A stretch of DNA of 64,000 nt from NCBI GenBank assembly GCA_001986395.2, contig MQVO02000011.1:744001-808000 (forward strand). The letters are read 5' to 3'. A model generated the notes under the pieces. That model made no database searches. It was not told where the DNA came from and saw nothing but the letters and a program-made list of their open reading frames with translations. This DNA is from Irpex lacteus (lineage: Eukaryota; Basidiomycota; Agaricomycetes; Polyporales; Irpicaceae). A program made the translations under genes and the position numbers. Shown here one piece after another: positions 56,374 through 64,000 of the stretch (positions within the stretch are counted from its first letter, which is position 1; every line of letters begins with the position of its first letter).

Positions 56374-58777
56374 ATGGTCCTAACCCGCAGCCAATACAAA
56401 AAATTGGTGAGTACGGCTCCAGCTGAGATGAAGGTTGTAATGCCAGCAGTACACGCCGCGGCTGCCCGAGTCAGCAATAATCTGGCACAAGAGTTCGGCC
56501 TAGCTCTTGGACGAATGAAGTTTCTTATTAGCTGTAGCTAAGGACCAAACGAACTCTTCGACTTGGCGTCCTCGGGTGGCAGTCACGCCGTGTTCTGCTT
56601 GCAGCCCTTCAGGCTTTCGGCTTTGCCACGACCCCTCTCCCCCCTCTTAGATCCCCATGCAGGTGGAGCATTGCGAGTGTAAACCAGGACATAGCACAGT
56701 TAGCCTGACGTCGAGGAAAGTGCCTTAACTGGGTGCTTCCAAGACTCGGCTCGCAGCTATCGCACTGGGGGCTTTAGCCTCACTCATAGCTTGCCTGATG
56801 ACAAAGGAAGGGCCCTAACCAGGCACTCCTTTGACTCGGCTCGCACTCATTGCACTGTAGTGCATGATGTCGCAGAAAGGGCTCTTAACCGGGCACTTCT
56901 GCGACTCGGCTTGCAGCCATCGCATTGGGGGTCTTACTCGCCCTCGAAGCCAGCCTCAAATAGCCAACTCATGCGACTTCACACAGGAGGACGCTTCCGA
57001 CGATGGCTCTACCGTCAATGAGCTCGTAAATCTAGTGGCAGAGGCGGATTCGGGCCCGGCGCAAGAATTCGACGAAGGCAAAAACGCTAATGGAGAATAC
57101 GACATCCCTCTACAACTTCACAAGCTACGGGTGTTCGCTTTGGACTACGATGCGCACGTTGGAGTGGCTGAAGCGTGTAAGGCTTACGAAAAGCGAGAGG
57201 ACGATGACGAGGAGGATTGCGAAGGGCACCCCATCACATGTCTGAACGACCTTAGCGTGCCTGCTGACCCAGCGATCACGACTGCTCAAACCTCGGCCTC
57301 CACAACTAGCATAGCTCATTCACAGTCCTCCGGGGACACCACGTCGAAAAAGCGAAAGCGGAAGCGGAGGAGCCAGGCAATGAAGCAGCAGGACCCCAAC
57401 ATCAATCATGAGGAAGTCTCGACCAACAGTAGGGCCTCGCTGTGTCCTCTAGCCGCCACCGACGTACTCGAGAAGGCTGAGAAGAAGAAAGAGAAGGCAA
57501 GAGAAGCGAAGAGGCAACGCAAACGAAACAAGAAGAGCCGTCTACAAGAAGGCCCCTTCAATGCTAACGTTGCCATTAGCTTGGGCTGGTCCGTGAACCA
57601 CGGCAAGCCTGATGTCGTTCATACCGACATTGGTGCCGGCCAGCTTGACGCAGCAAATGGGGCCTGGGTGGGTGTTCGGAAACCTGCGAAGCAAAGAGCC
57701 ACTGCTCTCGCTGAGGGTATGAGAGGGGGATTGCGAGTTCTGCAGTGGGATGGCGAGTGCGTATGGCTCATTCGCTTCCATTATCACCTTACTCACATTC
57801 TCACAGGCATCCCATTGCGCTCGTCGACAAGAACGAGCGGGTGCTCTGTGTCCTTGCTGGGCGACCAGTCGGTTGCGCCGACTGGGAGCTCTGCTGGCAA
57901 ACAGCGGAGAGCGACATCTGTGAGGCCGATGAGCGCATCTCGGGTGCCACCAGAACGCGAAGGGGGGATTTCCCCTGCTTTGCTACTGGTGTCTCACACG
58001 GTGGAGGTCAAAAGGTATGTCCGATGATCAAAACTTCTGAGCATAGGCTTATTGTGTCCAGTCTCCGGGGAACTTAAAACACAAGGCTACCGACACAGAG
58101 GCCATCTCTGCCCTGAAGCTTAGCCCAAGCCTTCGCCGCATGGTGAGATTCGCTGAAGGCACGTCTCAATTTTACAGACCAACCAGTGACTTAGTACTTA
58201 CGGTGCGAGTTTAGTGGCCATGGCCGAATATGCTCCGAAGCTGTTCGTGCACTATCGCGATACTCTTGGCGCGTTATATTCTCAACACCCTCAACTGACA
58301 CCGGCTTTCCCAAACACGATATGGCCTGCCGCTTCATTTAATCTGGGCGACCGCGTGATTACTCATGAACACCGCGATGCAGGCAACCTACCGCAAGGCT
58401 GGTGCGCCCTCTACAGCCTCGGGGACTTTGATCCCACTAAAGGAGGCCATCTCATCCTGCGTGAACTCGGCTTCATGGTCGAATTCCCCCCTGGTTCTCT
58501 CATTCTGTTACCATCCAGCACCATCACCCACGGTAACACCCCAATTCAGAAAGGAGAAACACGTAAGTCCTTCGCGTTGTATGCCGCAGGCGGCCTGTTC
58601 CGATGGGTCAAGTACGGCTTTCGTGGGTGGAAGGCGTTTGTCAAAGAGGACCCAGAGGGTGCAGCGAGGGTAAAAGCAGATGGCCCAGCTCGTTGGGAGG
58701 AGGCTGTAAATATGTACTCTTTTGTCACTGAGCTTCATGCAGACCGCATCAGGTGTGGACTGATTCATGGACAGTAA
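56374..58777 (+). CDS. TET/JBP-family 2OG-Fe(II) dioxygenase (fungal type)
   Basis: Members oxidise 5-methylcytosine or thymine in DNA, and in Agaricomycetes many are linked to KDZ transposons. Well-supported exons are 56987-57756 and 57807-58014, a piece from 58062, and the last from about 58224 to the TAA at 58777. The start MVLTRSQYKKL at 56374 with donor GTGAGT is likely. Residues before the catalytic domain are Lys/Arg-rich (KKRKRKRRSQ, EKKKEKAREAKRQRKRNKK), suggesting nuclear or DNA binding. The N-lobe has LRVLQWDGEHPIALVD and VLAGRPVGCADWELCW. The double-stranded beta-helix carries the Fe-binding H-x-D in ITHEHRDAGNLPQGWCALYS, then GDFDPTKGGHLILREL, VEFPPGSLILLPSSTITHGN (distal His) and the 2OG-binding Arg in KGETRKSFALYAAGGLFRW. 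The exon junction near 58130-58224 is unresolved. Confidence 0.85.
56680..56940 (+). repeat. Minisatellite in the 5' part of the dioxygenase gene
   Basis: Three diverged units of about 80-90 bp share 'GGGCACTT...GCGACTCGGCT' followed by GCA(G/C)(C/T)CATCGCA(T/C)TGGGGG-type sequence and a CTTA tail (units near 56723, 56820 and 56895). They lie in the presumed first intron, upstream of the acceptor at 56986. Confidence 0.6.
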
Positions 58778-59027
58778 ATTTATTTTAAATCAGTGTCAGT
58801 AATATACAGAGTAATAGTAATCACAGCGTGTGGTAAACCGATTGAGTGTGCTGGCTGTGAACTACCTCATATGTTAAGAATGGCTGAAAGCGTCCAAGGG
58901 AGACCGCGTGGAGAAGTCAAGGCATATGTGTCAAAGTTCTGCTTTGATCGCGATGCGTGATTATAAAGCGTGTCGCTCTCTTACCTCTACCACCACTAGT
59001 GCGCGGGCATTCTTTTCTCTCAACTCT
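58778..59027. other. Intergenic region between the dioxygenase and integrase-like genes
   Basis: The 250-bp gap on the same strand holds the 3' flank of the dioxygenase gene and the promoter of the next gene; no other feature is seen. Confidence 0.4.
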
Positions 59028-60650
59028 ATGAATTCGCAGAATCGCAATCCATCAGGAAAAAACCAACATGGGGATGTCCGTAAGTTATACTGTACATTAG
59101 GGTCTCCTATTACGCTGACTCGACAATCACTTACATAGCAAAGGGAGATGATGAACAGCTCATTATGGCATTGGAGAAGTACCACCGCGAGAAAAAAACT
59201 AACAATAGCCAGATATCAGAGCGTTTGCTCGCGGAGTATGGTATCAAAATGAGGTAAATACAATAAACCACTCAGCATCATGGCTACAATAGTTAACTGC
59301 GAGTGGACCCCTTCTAGCGCATCTACTGTAAAACGCCGACGCAAGGAGCTAGGCCTTTATGGCAGTCGCACTACGGCCAAAACCATGCCCTTAGAGGAAG
59401 CCGAGCAGCTCATTCTAGACGAGCTGGGCCGGGATCCTTCCAAGCACTCTGGCGTGAAGAAGATCCAACACAAAGTTGCCTTCAACACTGGGAAGCACAT
59501 TGCCAAGTACGTGCTATCTCAGATTCGCATTCACTTTGTGTTACAAAACCTCTGAACATATCTCCCCAGACATATCGTGTCAGATGTCATGCATGTACAT
59601 GATCCCGAGGGATTTAGTCAGCGCGAACCTACCAGCAAGAAGATTCGACGCTTTCCAAAGTATCCTGTCGGCATCCACGAACGCTGGTCTGCAGATGGCC
59701 ACGATAAGTTGTATAAAATAGGTTTCCCAATATACGGAATTGTTGACGACGCCACCGGAAAGAGTCTCGGGGCATGGGTTCTCCCTAGTAATCGCTTGGG
59801 GTTTTTAATTGCTTACTGCTTCCTCTGCGTAGTTGAGAAGTATGGCGGTAAGTCAAATTGCATATTGCCTGGTGTAGCCATAGATCTTCTGACACCGATA
59901 CAGGAGTACCTCTGCAAACAACAACCGACCATGGATCAGAGACGACACAAATGTATGGACTTGTAAATGCGTTACGGTAAGAGGCTATGTTTGATCACGG
60001 GCCTATTTTTCCTCTAATATCATTTTGTATGACGGCTGGTGTAGATCTGCATTTGCTCCCGAGTACGACAACGCAGAGCTGCCAGCACATGTTTACCTAA
60101 AAAGTGTTCATAACATCTCTATTGAGCGGTCTTGGCTACACCTCCGTCTGGACATGGGTGACAACGCTGTGATAGCGTTTCAAAGGGGGAAGGAGGAGTA
60201 TGGGTATAACGACCAAGATCCACATCATTTGTAACTATTTCCCTCACTTAATCAGGCGCATGCTGACACAAACATGGTATACCTCTTAGTGAATTGTGCC
60301 AGTGGCTATGGGCGAAGCTTCTTCGTCAGGAACTACAGAAAACTATGGCATTCCGTGATGCCCTACCAATGCGCAAGCAGAAGGAGAAGCCGGGGCCTTC
60401 GGGAATGTCAAGAAACGATGCCTTTGCACTGCCAGAGAAATGGTCAGGACGCAACTGCTTGATTGAGGTAGACGTTGATGTTGTCCGAGAGATTAAAGCG
60501 GCTATGGGAGGTGACGAGTTGCTTGAGTTTGTACCACAAGAGTTCCGGGAGCGTGCAGAAGCGGCGTACGCCACTTTGCACGTTACGCAGCTTACCTTCG
60601 ATAACGTCTGGCATGTCTTCAAGTTTTTACTTCCCCTTATTTTCCCATAA
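59028..60650 (+). CDS. Integrase-core (DDE) domain protein, 417 aa, intact
   Basis: Seven exons, all GT-AG and in frame: 59028-59079, 59139-59253, 59318-59506, 59570-59847, 59904-59976, 60045-60230 and 60290-60650. The N-terminal half has a helix-turn-helix-like part (NNSQISERLLAEYGIKMSAS, TVKRRRKELGLYGSR). The catalytic core resembles the integrase-core family common in Agaricomycetes. A DDE triad is visible: Asp in HERWSADGHDKLYKIGF, Asp in QTTTDHGSETTQMYG and Glu in SVHNISIERSWLHLRL. The C-terminus has FELCQWLWAKLLRQEL and LPEKWSGRNCL. It would be a DNA strand-transfer enzyme or a domesticated derivative. No inverted repeats or Gag/RT frame flank it, so it does not look like an LTR retroelement product. 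Confidence 0.88.
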
Positions 60651-60758
60651 TAGACGAATATTTTTGTATACTTGAACCTCAATGATGAGCACGTACAACT
60701 GAGCAAATGCTCTTTTGATCTACAATACTGAATATTGTAATGATACACTTCCTAACGC

Positions 60759-63647
60759 TTATTCGCCGGCCTCCGAGTCGTCTTCCTCTCCACTCCTTGC
60801 CCTTCCCTCATTACTCTTGTGGTTACCAACTCGAAGTTCGTCGTCCTCCTCCGACGATCGATCCGAATCTTCAAGCTCGTCCCTCTCACCCTCGTCAGCA
60901 TCGAACTCAAGCGTGGCCAGCTGCAAGTATTGACAGAAGCGGTTTTGAGCGCAGTCCCTTCCATGATCATCCCAGAACTGCCTAATGCCGACATCCTTCT
61001 TATCCCAGTAGGCATCTTGATAGTCAGCAGTACTGCCCTCCGCACTAAGCAGAATATTAGTACAGCTGTCAAAGGTCGTTTAGCACAGTCCGAAATTGAA
61101 GCACGCACGTGTGGGCTTGTGGATCTATAAGACACAACACCATTTTTTCATCGTAGATTCCTGATAGTATACAAACAGCAGTCACATATGGGGTAGACCA
61201 TGGTCAACGAAGGCGTTATGTAGCAGGACGTGAAGACGAACCTTGCAAGTCACAGAAGACTATTTTCTGATCCGCATACAAGTACGCAAAGTGCGCAAAA
61301 GCGTGGATCAGCTGATCTAAGGGATTAGTGGGGTGGCCAGGACTATCGTTTCCGGTGAACTTCAGGACCCCTTTGTGAACACCACCCACTGGCAGAAGAC
61401 GTGTGGCCAAGAAGAAGTTGTAGCCCTTTTTTGCGTACTCTGACTGTGGTGCGAACTCGCCAATAAAAGCTCCCTTTGCGTTGAAATAAAAGGCTGCAAA
61501 GTAATACAATGTCATTGCATGAACGAGACGCTCTTAAGGTTCAACAGATTAGCACAGGACTTACGCGTGAAGTGTATCTTGGTGCTATGTGACTGCTGAG
61601 CGGTTTGTACCTCTAGATCGAATTGCTTCTTGAAAAACTCGCCCAGACGCAGAAGCTCGAGCTCTTTGAGAAGCGTGAACTTCTGGTTAGTAGCAGATTC
61701 TTCGCACTCGATCTTGATCATAGCGAGAGCATATTCCGTGTCATCGTATCGAGCCTAGAAGCCAATAAGTATGAGGCATGTGCGCAGAGGTTCATGAGCT
61801 ACTCACATATATCACGTCCTTATTAGAGCCTAGGCCGATAAAACCGGAGTCAGAGCTACGCTCACTATCCGGCTTCATCTTGTCTTCGTTCCAATCAAGG
61901 AAAGAAGGAATCGAAATCATACAATGTGATGCGGACTTCACCAGTTTATAGGTCCCCGCTGGACCGCCTGGCGTATCGATAAGCTCATACCTCGTGACCA
62001 AGAGAGGCTCCATGTTCTCGGGGTTGCGCATCCAGTGATTTCCCTCGTTTACTGAGGCCAATAAGCGATCAGCTGGCCGAGTGCGACGTTGTGTGTCGGA
62101 AAACAGAGAGAAGGATGCACGATAAGCAGCTGGATAGGCACTGACTCGCATTTGCTTCAACGGAGGGGCAGACGGCCCAGGTGCAACAGCACTCCGCAGC
62201 GGCGCACGAGACCGTTTCCTACCAGACGGGAGTGGCGGAACAGAACCACCAGCAAAGCGACGATTGTAGTCTTCATCAGCATCCTACGAATAACGTTGTG
62301 AACATATGCTGTAGGAAAGATATAGAATAGACAAACCTCCTGCGTGTAGGTGAATACAAAGCGTAGTTCCATGGTCATAGCCTTACGCATCACCTCAGAT
62401 CCTAGGCGGTTGGCTACAAAGTAGTTCCAAAGATCGTCAACCGTGCTCTTCTCCGTGAAAAGGTTCAGAGGAAGAAAAGAAGCCAAGGTCGAGCTGGTAT
62501 GTGCGTAGAATCTTAGGTCTTCCCTAATAGCCGAGCAGATTTTAGATAAACATCATAAACAAATACGTCGCATGTAAATACTTACCAAGCTAGATTGGAA
62601 ACCTTCATGGGCACATCAGCCGCATTAGGTTCTATAAGCGAGCGGATCTGTGAGAAAAGTTCGATTGCGGCTTTTCGTGCACTGGAAGTGCGAGGGAAGC
62701 AGCCTTCTGCTACAGGTTTTACGGCCTGTGTGTGGTACAATTAGCGATGCGACTCAGATGCATGCTCACAAGCCAAGTTAGGATGAATACTCACGGTCTG
62801 CATCTTCCCGCCTATTGCCGGGTCCATCGACCACAAGGTAGCCATAAGCTTGGGGTTTTTACCCTGATGGGCGGGCATTGTCTCGACTGCAGCAGCTGCT
62901 GCTTTGCGCTGTTTGGCGGCAGCCTGAGTGGCCTTTTGAAGGCTGGGGTTGACGGCACGAGAGTCCGCTCGCGGCTTATAATTGACGCGGGAATTGGAGG
63001 CTGAGTCCTTGTAGGATACCGCAGATGTGATAAGATCTGCTGCTGAGACCGAGACCAAGTCTTGGAGTTGCGGACCGGGCTGATGGCTACCCATACGAAG
63101 AGGTGGCTGAGGCGGCAGCATGGTAAGGGATGGCTCCCAATGACTCGGGGTTGAGGGGGCGGGGGAGTGACTGGTCCCAGGAATAGGCGGGGGCAGCATG
63201 CGAAGGGTAGCTCGACGGTCGCAAATAGCTTTGAAGTACCGGTCGTCCTGCCTGAGTAGGATAGGAAGGGCTTCATCGGCAAGGAGTGCTGGAGAGGATG
63301 CAATCCGAGGACTTCATGTGAGACGTCCGCTGAAGACTTGAAAGAAACCTGGTACGTACCGTACTTGAACTTACAAGCAGCGCACAAATCCTCTTTCAGC
63401 TGCGAGTACACCATAGAGCATCCAACACACTGCGGAATCGCCTAGAAGCAACATTCTCTCGTCACCGGTTGCAGGCTAACTTGAAGAAATGCACGTACAT
63501 CAAGAGCTGCAGCTTCTGCAGCTGATAGTCCACTTGCACGTTGGCATTTGATGCAGATCTCTTCCGTGAGGACGGCAAAGAGATTGGAACAGGAGGCGCA
63601 GTGCGGTGGGTATTCCATGGGGAATACTTTGAGACCGCTCTTGATAT
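60759..63647 (-). CDS. Alpha-type (atypical) protein kinase, 5' end unresolved
   Basis: Ten in-frame exons on the minus strand: 63647-63499, 63441-63360, 63288-62795, 62725-62586, 62523-62337, 62283-61807, 61754-61565, 61493-61242, 61160-61109 and 61044-60759, about 769 codons. Exon one starts mid-codon, so a further 5' exon lies right of 63647. The N-terminal part has cysteine pairs, CASCSNLF, ICIKCQRASG, CVGCSMVY and CAACKF, a zinc-binding pattern, then a Pro-rich linker. The kinase domain reads YDDTEYALAMIKIECEE, FFLATRLLPVGGVHKG, LDQLIHAFAHFAYLYADQKI, VFCDLQGIYD and CLIDPQAHT. It closes with IRQFWDDH and a Cys pair, as alpha-kinases do at their structural zinc site. The tail is Asp/Glu/Ser-rich. 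Substrate unknown. Confidence 0.88.
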
Positions 63648-64000
63648 CTGCGATATGAACTCTGTAAACTCAGTTGATACAGAGACTCGGAGACTCGGTG
63701 GTTGGGGAGAGAAAGTTTGGCCATGGATGATCGAGCCACGGGCGTTGCCGGAAAACGTTACAGTACCTACCAATGGCTGCCGTAGTGCCCGCCGGAACAC
63801 AAGAAAGGCTTTACAAAGATATTAGTCTCCTATTTTGCGCAGATGTGGGTATTTAAGAGACATGTGTGCGATAGAATATCTAATACCGCCACATTCGAGT
63901 CTACAGGTATAGAATATTGCTTAGATGTCATCTACAGCAGATGTCGTAGCAATACGAGGGAACTCACCTCATTCCGCGCTTGGAAGCTGCTCGATCATCC
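63648..64000. other. Probable 5' part of the alpha-kinase gene, unresolved
   Basis: Minus-strand reading shows MAKLSLPNHRVSESLYQL from about 63725, ending close to the first confirmed exon, but no donor gives both the right frame and a normal intron length. The rest to the window edge shows nothing recognisable. Confidence 0.3.

Overview
This window reads as a piece of a filamentous basidiomycete (Agaricomycotina) nuclear genome. The real genes carry many short GT-AG introns of about 50-90 nt. The conserved genes are fungal (RNA polymerase III subunit, Ubc7, Sft2, D-arabinono-lactone oxidase). The accessory genes belong to families expanded in Agaricomycetes: HSPA12-like Hsp70, alpha-kinase, TET/JBP dioxygenase and integrase-core proteins. 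A Rhizoctonia/Ceratobasidium-like source is possible, but that is a guess.

Region 1-31 kb is AT-rich and dominated by mobile DNA. One family of large, apparently non-coding elements occurs in both orientations, whole or broken. Its 5' end carries a shared 'ACTTGTGG...GGCAAGCGGCAG...ACGATTCCTGAG' motif and its 3' end can fold as a hairpin closed by ACGATTC/GAATCGT. Inside lie a roughly 1.1 kb module (three long copies), perfect palindromes with the same GGCGCTGACCGGTCAGCGCC core, and tRNA-like Pol III promoter boxes. GC-rich LTR-like direct repeats lie at 7.5-9.5 kb. Decayed gene copies sit among the repeats: a histone H3 pseudogene and a fragment of the thioesterase gene whose full copy lies 15 kb away. 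Two hAT transposons follow. One is a broken 5'-truncated copy. The other, 25831-29452, looks complete: 8-bp target duplication, terminal inverted repeats and a nine-exon 825-codon transposase with no stop.

Region 29.7-51.1 kb is a normal gene-rich block: mitochondrial acyl-CoA thioesterase (-), SFT2 (+), an NAD(P)-binding Rossmann protein (+, apparently frameshifted), RPC2/RET1 of RNA polymerase III (+), UBC7 (+), D-arabinono-1,4-lactone oxidase (-) and an HSPA12-like Hsp70 with a lipidation-type N-terminus (-). These are mostly unrelated housekeeping functions.

Region 51.3-64 kb is accessory again. It holds a 2.4 kb element bounded by inverted repeats, a broken RCC1-like gene, a TET/JBP-family 2OG-Fe(II) dioxygenase with a minisatellite in its 5' part, an intact integrase-core (DDE) gene, and an alpha-type protein kinase with cysteine-pair motifs that runs toward the right edge. 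The TET/JBP, DDE and alpha-kinase genes side by side are the most interesting functional neighbourhood in the window.
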